Origin: PeH17 sp964414925
GTDB taxonomy: Bacteria; Bacillota; Clostridia; Christensenellales; CAG-138
Length of the DNA: 9,230 bases
Direction: 5' to 3'
NCBI GenBank assembly: GCA_964414925.1
Contig: CAYPXV010000064.1
Span: 1-9,230 of the forward strand
In this document: in pieces, positions 1 to 6,327 of the stretch
Numbering within the stretch: the first letter of the stretch is position 1
Layout of the letters: each line of letters opens with the position of its first letter
The notes under the pieces: generated by a model
The model's database searches: none
The model's input: only the letters and a program-made list of their open reading frames with translations
What the model was told of the DNA's origin: nothing
Made by a program: the position numbers and the translations under genes

Positions 1-110
1 CTCCGTCAAAAATCAAAGATTTTTGCCACCTCCCCTTTATAAAGGGTCGGCGAACCCCTCCGTCAAAAATCAAAGATTTTTGCCACCTCCCCTTTATAAA
101 AAAGGGGAGG
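1..110. repeat. Tandem intergenic palindromic repeat, two copies
   Basis: A 43-bp unit occurs at 1-43 and again, identically, at 58-100 (period 57). Each copy contains a 7-bp inverted repeat, AAAAATC/GATTTTT, with a 3-base loop (8-24 and 65-81). The second copy ends in a perfect 10-bp inverted repeat, CCTCCCCTTT/AAAGGGGAGG, at 86-110. No convincing gene runs through it. The nested palindromes and the flush right end at about 110 resemble small intergenic repeat or MITE-like elements of clostridial genomes. That assignment is inference, and the left end lies outside the window. Transcribed from either strand, the hairpins could also act as weak terminators. Confidence 0.75.
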
Positions 111-120
111 CTATACACGG

Positions 121-232
121 TGTAATGCTTATTTGACGGTATCGAGGTTCGTCATTTGGGGAAGTCATACAGCAAATGGAAGATGTGAATAAATTAGTGG
201 AAGATAAAGCTGAAGTTTTAATGTCGAAAGAT
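121..232 (+). other. Short open-frame remnant, no recognised gene
   Basis: A plus-strand frame is open from 137 (after a TGA at 134-136) to a stop at 332-334. Its first part (about 161-238) reads like coding sequence rich in Glu, Lys, Val and Asp, for example VNKLVEDKAEVLMSKDKK. After that it runs through the terminator palindrome of the opposite gene and becomes antisense to it. The only early ATG (176) has no Shine-Dalgarno sequence. It could be the 3' stump of a gene cut off by the repeat at 1-110, or chance. Confidence 0.2.
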
Positions 233-260
233 AAAAAACAGACCCGACATCCGTCGGGTC
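225..260 (-). terminator. Rho-independent terminator of the GntR gene
   Basis: On the minus strand a perfect 8-bp stem, GACCCGAC/GTCGGGTC (241-260), with a 4-base loop is followed at once by TGTTTTTTATCTTT. This is a textbook intrinsic terminator about 20 bp after the stop codon of the regulator gene, so that gene probably ends its transcript here. Confidence 0.9.
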
Positions 261-279
261 TGGAATCAGTTACGTTTGA

Positions 280-951
280 TCATGCCTGGAGCATGGGGGA
301 GCTCAAGGACAGAACCTTGGTCTTTTCGAGGTGAGTGCGGAGGATTGCGGATGCGTACTCGCTATCACCGGTGCGGCATGCTTCAAGGAGTTTATAATGC
401 TCGGTACGTGCCTGACCGCTGACTTCCGCTGCCGAATAGTAGGGGCGAACATAGCGGTCAACATTTGCGTGGAGCTGCTCAATCAACTGAAGCAGGAACT
501 GGTTCTCGGTTGCTTCGTAGATAGCAAAGTGGAAGGCAAGGTTGAGGTCTTCCAGTCTGTTGATATCGGTTTCGAGTTCTGCCTGCTGGAGGATGTCGGC
601 TGCCTTTTCGATGTTCCTGTCGGTGACGAGGGGGATTGCCGCACGAATTGCACCCATTTCGAGGATGATTCGTGTATCCATAGCACATTCGAGTTCTTCA
701 CGGGTGAGCTTTGTTACAACTGCACCTCTGTTGGGGTAAATACGTACAAGACCCTGCGCATCAAGCTGACGGAAAGCTTCCCTTACGGGGATATGGCTTA
801 CGCTAAGCTGTGCCGAAATCTCGTCCTGACGAAGGGGCATTCCTCCGGGGAGAACGCCGCGAATGATTGCCGTGCGAAGTACCTGGAAGACCCAGTCTCT
901 CGCTGCCATTGATCGTTGTTGCATTTCTTCTGCGATGTCTTTAAGCTGCAT
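280..951 (-). CDS. GntR-family (FadR/FCD subfamily) transcriptional regulator
   Basis: A 223-residue cytoplasmic DNA-binding regulator of normal size for the family. Residues about 12-77 form the GntR winged helix: the recognition-helix region SAQLSVSHIPVREAFRQL (46-63) and the wing YPNRGAVV are typical. Residues about 84-209 match an all-helical FCD effector domain. Its usual metal/ligand positions can be picked out as N137, H141 (in AFHFAI), H185 (EHYKLL) and H207 (RTHLE). FCD regulators usually respond to small organic acids or sugar acids, but the ligand cannot be read from sequence. The gene is monocistronic, with its own promoter at 1017-1045 and terminator at 225-260. The start ATG at 951 is preceded by an AGAGAG-type ribosome site. 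No metabolic gene adjoins it, so its target is unknown; self-regulation through 984-1004 is plausible. Confidence 0.9.
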   Translation of the reverse strand: MQLKDIAEEMQQRSMAARDWVFQVLRTAIIRGVLPGGMPLRQDEISAQLSVSHIPVREAFRQLDAQGLVRIYPNRGAVVTKLTREELECAMDTRIILEMGAIRAAIPLVTDRNIEKAADILQQAELETDINRLEDLNLAFHFAIYEATENQFLLQLIEQLHANVDRYVRPYYSAAEVSGQARTEHYKLLEACRTGDSEYASAILRTHLEKTKVLSLSSPMLQA

Positions 952-983
952 GTAAAATTCTCTCTTTCAAACAATAATTTTTC

Positions 984-1004
984 GTATGCAGTTGCTCCGC
1001 ATAC
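984..1004. promoter_or_regulatory. Candidate GntR operator, 21-bp inverted repeat
   Basis: GTATGC and GCATAC form 6-bp arms around 9 bases, centred on 994; 7 of 10 half-site positions are symmetric. It lies about 6-26 bases after the predicted transcription start of the GntR gene. Binding there would block its transcription, as in autoregulated FadR-type regulators. This is inferred from position and symmetry only. Confidence 0.4.
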
Positions 1005-1016
1005 CTCATCGTATCT

Positions 1017-1045
1017 ATTTTATCACTATACTATATTGTTGTCAA
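1017..1045 (-). promoter_or_regulatory. Sigma-A promoter of the GntR gene
   Basis: The minus strand carries a perfect -35 TTGACA (1040-1045), a 17-base spacer and a -10 TAAAAT (1017-1022). Transcription should start near 1010 and give a 5' leader of about 60 bases. Confidence 0.8.
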
Positions 1046-1113
1046 GTGTTTTTTTGAATTTTTTTAAAATAATTTTTGTTTTTTTATCTTTTAGGAAAAT
1101 TTACTTGATTATG

Positions 1114-1150
1114 AACAAAAAATACGAGGCAGCGCAAACTGTTCGCCGCC
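1114..1150 (-). terminator. Rho-independent terminator of the dockerin gene
   Basis: On the minus strand, GGCGGCG (1144-1150) pairs with CGCTGCC (1128-1134), including one G-U pair, around a 9-base loop. TCGTATTTTTTGTT follows. The position, 15 bp after the stop codon, supports termination of the dockerin-protein transcript before the GntR promoter. Confidence 0.8.
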
Positions 1151-1164
1151 CCGAATTTGATTTA

Positions 1165-2970
1165 TCAGTTTATACCGAGTGCCATTCGAATGATGAGCGT
1201 TGCATCGGTAACATTGATTTCATCGTCACCGTTGACGTCTGCATTGCCGAGGTACTGTTCGGGAATGGTTGAAATCTCAAGCGCATATCTTAAAACATTT
1301 GTTGCATCGCTGATATCTACAACACCGTCGCCGTTGACGTCTCCGATAAGACCTACAGGGGGTTCGGTTTCATCATAAGGTATGAACAGACCCAAAATCT
1401 CACAACCGCCGTCACCGTTTATTCTGCCGTAGCTTTCGCTTGCACCCGTTTCGGGATCGATAACCCTAAGTTCATTTTCGTAGCCGTAAGCATTTTTCCA
1501 CTGTGACCAGTAGATAACATCGTTTTCATGGTCGTAAGTCATAGACTGCTGCTGGAAACATTCCGCACCCGTACCGCCGACATTGCCGATTATCTCAGCG
1601 GTTTCAAGATTAATCTCGCAAAGCATTGCCTCACCGTAGTTCATAGCACCCATGCCTGCAAGAAGTACATATCCCGTACCATCCGTTCCTATTGCAATGG
1701 AATAATAGTAGGGGAGATTTACACTTTCATCGCTGTTTGTAATCTGACCTACAAGCGTGCTTTCACCGGTGGTTAAATCAACGGTGTAAAGTTCAATAGA
1801 ACCAGTGGCTAGGCTCATTGCAAGGTAATACATCGTATCATTTGCATAGTTGTACGCCATGTCGAGCACCATGTTCATATCGTCACCGCAACCGTAGTAT
1901 TCGGGATTGATTTCACCGTTCAGGAAATCTTCAAAGCTCATTCTGAAAAATTCCTCCGGGGCATAGCCGTAACCCAAAAATCCGTAAATGTATCCGTCAA
2001 CATATTCCGCAGCGGCAACCGCCGTTTCTCCACCGGACGAGTTCCACTGCTCACTGTATTCGACTACGCTTGTTTCGGGATCTACATCGTTAAATGTTGC
2101 CCAAATGCAAGGTTGGCGAAAATAACCGTTGCCCTGACTGAAATACAGACTTTCCGCAGCAAGCATACCGTACAATTGAACCGCAGGCTGTGCTTCGGTA
2201 ACTGTAACAACGCAGCTGTCGATAAAGCCTCCGTCCTCGGTGCATACGCTGACGGTTGTCGTTCCTTCGCTTACGCCGCGAACAAAACCATTATCATCAA
2301 CATATGCTATCGTTTCATCTTCGGAATCAAAATAGACATTCTTATTGCTTGCGATTCTCGGGAGGATTTCAAATTGCAACTCCGCCTTGCGACATGCCGC
2401 TACGCTGATAGGTCCGTTGGTAATCTCAATGCTTTGAACCGCTACGGCATCTCCTACATGGATATTATCAAGCCATGCGGTATCAAGTCCTTCGGCTTTA
2501 CTCGTATCCTTTTCATACTGCCATGCGATTTCGTGAGTACCTGCACTCAGTTCGTAAATGTAACCCGTCCAAGCGACTTCGCCGGACCACTGCGCTACTC
2601 TTTCGCCGTCAACATAAAAACGCAAACAATCCATTCCTTCTTCACTGCTGACGGAAAATTCAAAAGCTATTATCTCGCCTTCTTCCGTTGTCACAGTTGT
2701 ACTTACGGCGGAGATGGACATCTTGACTTCTCCCAAATCCTCGTCGTAAACTCCGTCTACGCCCTGATTGGTTGACATTGCGTGATCTCCCTCGATTGCC
2801 CAAGGGAAATCGCCTTCGGAAACAAAGTGCAGCCCGTCGCCAGCATAGTTCAATGCTTCGTCCAGCGTTGCCGCATCTTTAACACCCGTCTCCGCCATGG
2901 AGGGGAATACCATGCCCGATAAAACGAGCATCGCCGCCATTATAACGGCAAAAATCTTCTTCATCATCAT
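1165..2970 (-). CDS. Secreted dockerin protein with beta-propeller-like region
   Basis: A 601-residue exported protein without a recognisable catalytic domain. A signal peptide covers residues 1-26 (MMMKKIF start, hydrophobic core, cleavage near SMA-ET). Residues about 45-173 form a beta-sandwich, carbohydrate-binding or adhesin-like module (RFYVDGERVAQWSGEVAW, DTAWLDNIHVGD). Residues about 176-258 form a bacterial Ig-like BIG2 domain (VQSIEITNGP, GVSEGTTTVSV). Residues about 265-532 form a repeated-strand, propeller-like region. A type I dockerin fills 542-601: two calcium loops start at D544 (DVNGDGVVD) and D578 (DVNGDDEIN), each followed by the DAT helix. Dockerins bind cohesins of a scaffoldin, so this protein is probably assembled extracellularly; no cohesin gene is in the window. 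The start is ATG 2970, because the ATG at 2985 overlaps the Shine-Dalgarno region. It is paralogous to the protein at 4286-6117. Confidence 0.85.
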   Translation of the reverse strand: MMMKKIFAVIMAAMLVLSGMVFPSMAETGVKDAATLDEALNYAGDGLHFVSEGDFPWAIEGDHAMSTNQGVDGVYDEDLGEVKMSISAVSTTVTTEEGEIIAFEFSVSSEEGMDCLRFYVDGERVAQWSGEVAWTGYIYELSAGTHEIAWQYEKDTSKAEGLDTAWLDNIHVGDAVAVQSIEITNGPISVAACRKAELQFEILPRIASNKNVYFDSEDETIAYVDDNGFVRGVSEGTTTVSVCTEDGGFIDSCVVTVTEAQPAVQLYGMLAAESLYFSQGNGYFRQPCIWATFNDVDPETSVVEYSEQWNSSGGETAVAAAEYVDGYIYGFLGYGYAPEEFFRMSFEDFLNGEINPEYYGCGDDMNMVLDMAYNYANDTMYYLAMSLATGSIELYTVDLTTGESTLVGQITNSDESVNLPYYYSIAIGTDGTGYVLLAGMGAMNYGEAMLCEINLETAEIIGNVGGTGAECFQQQSMTYDHENDVIYWSQWKNAYGYENELRVIDPETGASESYGRINGDGGCEILGLFIPYDETEPPVGLIGDVNGDGVVDISDATNVLRYALEISTIPEQYLGNADVNGDDEINVTDATLIIRMALGIN

Positions 2971-2975
2971 TTCTA

Positions 2976-2980
2976 CTCCT
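2976..2980 (-). promoter_or_regulatory. Shine-Dalgarno site fixing the dockerin-gene start
   Basis: The minus strand reads AGGAG five bases before the ATG at 2970. An in-frame ATG at 2985 lies upstream of this site, so it is unlikely to be used. Three consecutive ATG codons (2970, 2967, 2964) leave a little ambiguity; the first two have the best spacing. Confidence 0.8.
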
Positions 2981-2990
2981 CTCATTTTCT

Positions 2991-3016
2991 TAACGTTAGG
3001 TTTTTACCGAACGTTA
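2991..3016. promoter_or_regulatory. Candidate operator or leader hairpin, 26-bp inverted repeat
   Basis: The arms TAACGTTAGGT and ACCGAACGTTA are complementary at 10 of 11 positions around TTTT. The repeat lies between the dockerin-gene promoter and its ribosome site, and upstream of the divergent ArsR-type regulator. It has the size and symmetry of an operator for a dimeric winged-helix repressor. In RNA it would fold into a stable hairpin in the 5' leader. Confidence 0.5.
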
Positions 3017-3034
3017 TTATTAGATGGTAAACTA

Positions 3035-3063
3035 AATATACTCTGTTTTCGGGCGTTTGTCAA
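3035..3063 (-). promoter_or_regulatory. Sigma-A promoter of the dockerin gene
   Basis: The minus strand has -35 TTGACA (3058-3063), a 17-base spacer and -10 TATATT (3035-3040). Predicted start is near 3028, giving a leader of about 58 bases that includes the inverted repeat at 2991-3016. Confidence 0.8.
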
Positions 3064-3086
3064 TAGCTTTTTTGAAATTATTATGA

Positions 3087-3092
3087 TATAAT
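3087..3092 (+). promoter_or_regulatory. -10 element of the ArsR-type regulator gene
   Basis: A perfect TATAAT lies 41 bases before the start codon of the plus-strand regulator. No good -35 hexamer is found at 16-18 bases, so the promoter is probably weak or activator-dependent. It sits back to back with the dockerin-gene promoter; the -35 regions are separated by only a few bases. Confidence 0.5.
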
Positions 3093-3132
3093 CTTAAAAG
3101 AAACGATAGCAAGTGATTAAGAGGAGAACGAA

Positions 3133-4200
3133 ATGATAAGTTATAAACCCATTCCCTATTTGGAAGCGAGCTTTTTTTTGGCAAACAGGGAATCGAAGAA
3201 AAGTTCAAAGGAGTTTTTCGGTTCAAGGCGTGAGTCTATAAACGACGCAGACGGTAGGCTCGATGAATACATCGATATGCTAATACAGCTTGAACAGCGA
3301 CTTGAAAGGAGTATAACGGCGGATGCAACCACGGTTTCCATGCTGTTTAAGCCTCTTGACGGCGGAGTTTACATGGGGCGTATGCCGTCAACACTCTTTG
3401 CCGCAAATCTTATTGTTCATGATATTGCAAATTACAATGACGGTGCGGACTGTTTCTCTGTTCTTCGCGAAAGGAAGGAATCGGTACAGGCGTCGATAGC
3501 TAATTGGATAACGCACAATAATAAAATTTATTCGAAAATAACCACGGATGAACTATTTATACTTTTAAAAAGAAGCGGATTATCTTCCGACGCTAAGTTG
3601 CTGATCATGGATATTGCCATAGACTATGAGAACTACGTTAATCTTCTTGAGAAGACGTTGACTCCGGTTGCGAATGAATTTGCGGCAGCGTCGGACTTAT
3701 ACGCTCCGCTTATCGAAAAGTTCAAATCATGTTATCCTAAGAACCTTGACATAGAGAACATGATTGCGGATTCGCTTCAGAATCACGATTTCGGGACAAA
3801 GAAGATGAACGTATTCCCGATGGTATCGTACTATCCGCACAGAATCGTAAATATCAGAAATGACAGCATAGATATAGGTGTTGGAGTTCTATACGATTTT
3901 CTAAAAGAAAATTACAATCCCAATGTTCGCACAAAGGAAAAACTTTCAAGTATAATGACCGTATTGGGCGGAAAGAACCGATTTAACATAATCGCAAGGC
4001 TTGCCGACGGACCCGTATACGGCAGAGAAATTGCCAAGCTTCTCGACGTCGCTCCGGCAACAGTTTCTCAACATATGTCTCTGCTGCTCGGTGCAGGACT
4101 TGTCAAGCTCGAAAATGAGGGCACAAAGGTTTACTATTCCCTTAACCGTGAAGGAATGGAGGACTTCATTCAAATGCAAAAGGAACTGTTTTTGAAGTAG
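3133..4200 (+). CDS. Large ArsR-type winged-helix transcriptional regulator
   Basis: A 355-residue cytoplasmic protein whose last ~85 residues (about 270-350) form an ArsR/SmtB-like winged helix. LGGKNRFNIIARLADGPVYG is followed by REIAKLLDVAPATVSQHMSLL (recognition helix) and a YYSLN-type wing. The preceding ~265 residues are mostly helical and not recognised; they presumably sense a signal or dimerise. Classical ArsR metal sensors have about 100 residues and cysteine or histidine metal sites. Those are not evident here, so a metal role should not be assumed. The start is clear: AGGAG at 3122-3126, six bases before ATG 3133. The gene ends with tandem stops (TAG TGA) and a shared terminator. 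Its divergent placement between the two paralogous surface-protein genes suggests that it controls one or both; this is inference. Confidence 0.8.
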   Translation: MISYKPIPYLEASFFLANRESKKSSKEFFGSRRESINDADGRLDEYIDMLIQLEQRLERSITADATTVSMLFKPLDGGVYMGRMPSTLFAANLIVHDIANYNDGADCFSVLRERKESVQASIANWITHNNKIYSKITTDELFILLKRSGLSSDAKLLIMDIAIDYENYVNLLEKTLTPVANEFAAASDLYAPLIEKFKSCYPKNLDIENMIADSLQNHDFGTKKMNVFPMVSYYPHRIVNIRNDSIDIGVGVLYDFLKENYNPNVRTKEKLSSIMTVLGGKNRFNIIARLADGPVYGREIAKLLDVAPATVSQHMSLLLGAGLVKLENEGTKVYYSLNREGMEDFIQMQKELFLK

Positions 4201-4231
4201 TGATGAACTTGAAAGAAATACGTTAATGTTA

Positions 4232-4269
4232 AAACCGGTTACAAGTAGATTCTTACCTGTAACCGGTTT
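4232..4269. terminator. Probable bidirectional terminator between convergent genes
   Basis: Perfect 12-bp arms, AAACCGGTTACA (4232-4243) and TGTAACCGGTTT (4258-4269), enclose 14 bases between the convergent regulator and anchored-protein genes. Downstream T-rich tracts are short on both strands (TTTATAGTTTT on the plus strand, TTTTAACATT on the minus). Termination both ways is likely but not textbook. Confidence 0.7.
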
Positions 4270-4285
4270 ATAGTTTTAAATCTGA

Positions 4286-6117
4286 TTAATCATGCTTTTT
4301 GAAAAGCATTGCACCTGCGCCGCAGACGAGTGCGCAAATACCCAGACCCGACAGTGCGAAAGCACCTGTGGGAGGAACGGGGTTAGGTGTTTGGGTGGGC
4401 TGTACCGGCGGTTCNNNNNNNNNNNNNNNNNNNNNNNNNNNNNNNNNNNNNNNNNNNNNNNNNNNNNNNNNNNNNNNNNNNNNNNNNNNNNNNNNNNNNN
4501 NNNNNNNNNNNNNNAAGCACCTGTGGGAGGAACGGGGTTAGGTGTTTGGGTGGGCTGTACCGGCGGTTCCTCTGTAGGTTCAACGGTAGGCTCGGCAGTG
4601 GGCTCGGGGGTAGGTTCTACATCGCCGATATACCTTGCGCCGGGTGCTTCAACCTGGTCAATATTGACTGTGAACTGGTCGGATACATCGTAGTGGCGGA
4701 AAGCCACGCGAATAGCCATGCCCTCATAGTCGCTTAAATCAACCGAATACTGCTGATAGGGATTCGATGCAACGAAGTATTCAATCTCGTCACTCCATGT
4801 CTGACCGTCATCGGTGGAAACATAGATACCGATGACTTCTTCAAACCAATAAACATCCTGACCTTCCATATAGAAAGTCAATTCACTGCCTGCAATGAAG
4901 GCGGGGCTTATAAGCCAGTTGTCGGGCGTAAGTGCGCCGTAGCCGTTGATATAAGATTCGGAATTGACAACACCGTCTCCTTCATAAGGATCGATACCGT
5001 CCTCATAGGTAAGCCAACGCCAGTCAAATCCGTCACCGTCGGAGTCTATGCTTGACCATTCACCGTCTACAAACGGATCTTCTTCAAAATACCATGCGAC
5101 AAGATTGGGGTCTCTGTAGCTTGCGGTAATGGTTATATCCTCCCATACGGCAAGACCGTCATAATCCCAACCGATGAAATTATATCCCTCATGCTCGGGA
5201 GGGGTCGGGAAATCATCGTAGTCCAAAACGGAGCCGGGAGCGGTAGTATAAGAAGTGAATATAGTACCGTCAAGTCCGTCACGGAACGAAATTGTAACAT
5301 CCTCTGCGGGAGCAGGCGGTGCAACATAAAGGTCGTTCATGGTGAAAAGACCTACAACTTCCGCACCGCCGCCGATTTGACCTATCATTGTTGCAACACC
5401 TGTTTCAGTGTCCACGGTACATAAACCGTTGTTCTCGCTGTCATAATACTGAGCCCAATACATCGTATTCGTATTGTGATCCCATGTAGCGGACTGTATG
5501 TATCTGAGATTAAGTCCCGTTGAACCGATAAGCGTGGTTGTTGCATTGCTTAAATCAAGGCTATAAAGCATTGCAGGCTCGCCGTATTCGAGAACGTATG
5601 CGTCGCCGTCAGTGCTGATGGCAATATTTGCGGCGGTAACATCAAGCGTTCCGACCTCTGTAAGCCTTCCGTTTGTAAGATTTATTATGCACAAATCCAG
5701 ATAATCGGTTTCACCAAGGGATACTATGGCGTACATCTTCTGATCCGCATGGTTGAATGCCATATCCAAAACCATTGCAGGGTCAATGGACGGACCTATA
5801 ACCGTATACTCCCATGTAACGGGGTCGAGGGAATAAAATTCACCCGTTCCGCTCAAGTAACCGTAAACAACACCGCCGGCAAATTCTGCGGCAATGGTAT
5901 CATCCATCATCGCCTCCATCACGGCATCGCCGGGGTTCTCGCTTGAGAATCTGCCCCATGCACAGTCAAATCCGTCGGCGTCAACGGAAAAATAACCGTA
6001 AATCTCGGAAGCCGTATCTGCTGTCTCCGCTTCAACCGTCATAAGTGCCGACGTAATTCCGGCAAATGCAGCCAAAGTCAACATCATCACCATAAGTGAC
6101 GCAAGTATCTTCTTCAT
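4286..6117 (-). CDS. Sortase-anchored surface protein, interrupted by assembly gap
   Basis: Collapsing the duplicated 55 bp plus 100 N (155 bp) gives a continuous 558-residue protein ending at TAA 4288-4286. Read with the N block kept, the frame is lost and a false C-terminus appears. Domains: signal peptide 1-30; propeller-like region about 38-262, homologous to the dockerin protein (MVLDMAFNHAD, QSATWDHNTNTMYWAQ); InlB/Listeria-Bacteroides-type repeat about 273-335 (GYNFIGWDYDG); cleaved-adhesin/choice-of-anchor-J-like domain about 340-489 (NWLISPAF, ISTDDG-type strand at 431-438). An EPT-rich wall-spanning linker (about 501-528) leads to a sorting signal: VPPTG at 529-533, a hydrophobic helix at 535-553 and the tail FKKHD. 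VPPTG is a variant of LPXTG, so sortase anchoring is likely. No catalytic motif is seen; the role is probably adhesion or glycan binding. The ribosome site AAAGGA precedes ATG 6117, and two promoters lie upstream. Confidence 0.8.
4360..4569. repeat. 55-bp duplication flanking the scaffold gap
   Basis: The sequences at 4360-4414 and 4515-4569 are identical over 55 bp, and each abuts the gap region exactly (the left copy ends at its first N, the right copy starts after its last N). This is what two de Bruijn contigs sharing a terminal k-mer of 55 look like when scaffolded without merging. It is best read as an assembly artefact, not a biological repeat. Confidence 0.85.
4415..4514. other. Scaffold gap, 100 N
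   Basis: Exactly 100 undetermined bases, the conventional placeholder for a gap of unknown size. Removing the gap and one flanking copy restores the reading frame of the surrounding gene, so probably little or no sequence is missing. Confidence 0.95.
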
Positions 6118-6148
6118 TTTTTGTCCTTTCTGCTCCGCTTATGTATCC

Positions 6149-6177
6149 ATTACAAACATAAACAGATATTTTGTCAA
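6149..6177 (-). promoter_or_regulatory. Proximal sigma-A promoter of the anchored-protein gene
   Basis: The minus strand has -35 TTGACA (6172-6177), a 17-base spacer and -10 TGTAAT (6149-6154), about 30 bases before the start codon. A small inverted repeat (TTATGT/ACATAA, 6139-6161) overlaps the -10. Confidence 0.65.
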
Positions 6178-6201
6178 TTAAAGCGAACAAATTCACTTTA
6201 A
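6178..6201. promoter_or_regulatory. Candidate operator, 24-bp inverted repeat
   Basis: The arms TTAAAGCGAA and TTCACTTTAA match at 9 of 10 positions around a 4-base centre. It abuts the -35 of the proximal promoter and covers the start region of the distal promoter, so a bound dimer could silence both. Its 10+4+10 design matches the repeat at 2991-3016, but the sequence differs. Confidence 0.45.
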
Positions 6202-6204
6202 CCA

Positions 6205-6232
6205 ATTATACATCATCCCCGAATTAAGTCAA
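6205..6232 (-). promoter_or_regulatory. Distal promoter of the anchored-protein gene
   Basis: The minus strand has -35 TTGACT (6227-6232), a 16-base spacer and a perfect -10 TATAAT (6205-6210). With the proximal promoter this makes a tandem pair. Confidence 0.55.
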
Positions 6233-6327
6233 GCGATTATTTAAAAAAAGGGGAAGAAATATGATACTGCCATTTTTAGATTAAACGTCATTGACAAGGA
6301 AGTATTTTATTTAAATATAAAGACTGC

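Noticed and set aside
331..912. 193-codon plus-strand open frame opposite the GntR gene
   Set aside because: It is antisense to a clear GntR/FCD coding sequence and rich in Cys and Phe with no family resemblance, a shadow frame.
2113..2775. 220-codon plus-strand open frame opposite the dockerin gene
   Set aside because: Antisense to a well-supported secreted protein; no ribosome site and no recognisable domain.
4276..4400. C-terminus NRRYSPPKHL... for the anchored protein
   Set aside because: It arises only by reading through the 100-N placeholder in the wrong frame; collapsing the 55-bp overlap gives a proper sorting signal.
6291..6320. TTGACA with AATATA at 17 bases on the plus strand
   Set aside because: It would transcribe only antisense through the vanY-type gene; no plus-strand gene follows, so a chance match in AT-rich DNA is likelier.
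6241..6327. Terminator for the vanY-type gene
   Set aside because: No GC-rich stem followed by a T-tract is seen on the minus strand; only very short AT-rich palindromes are present.
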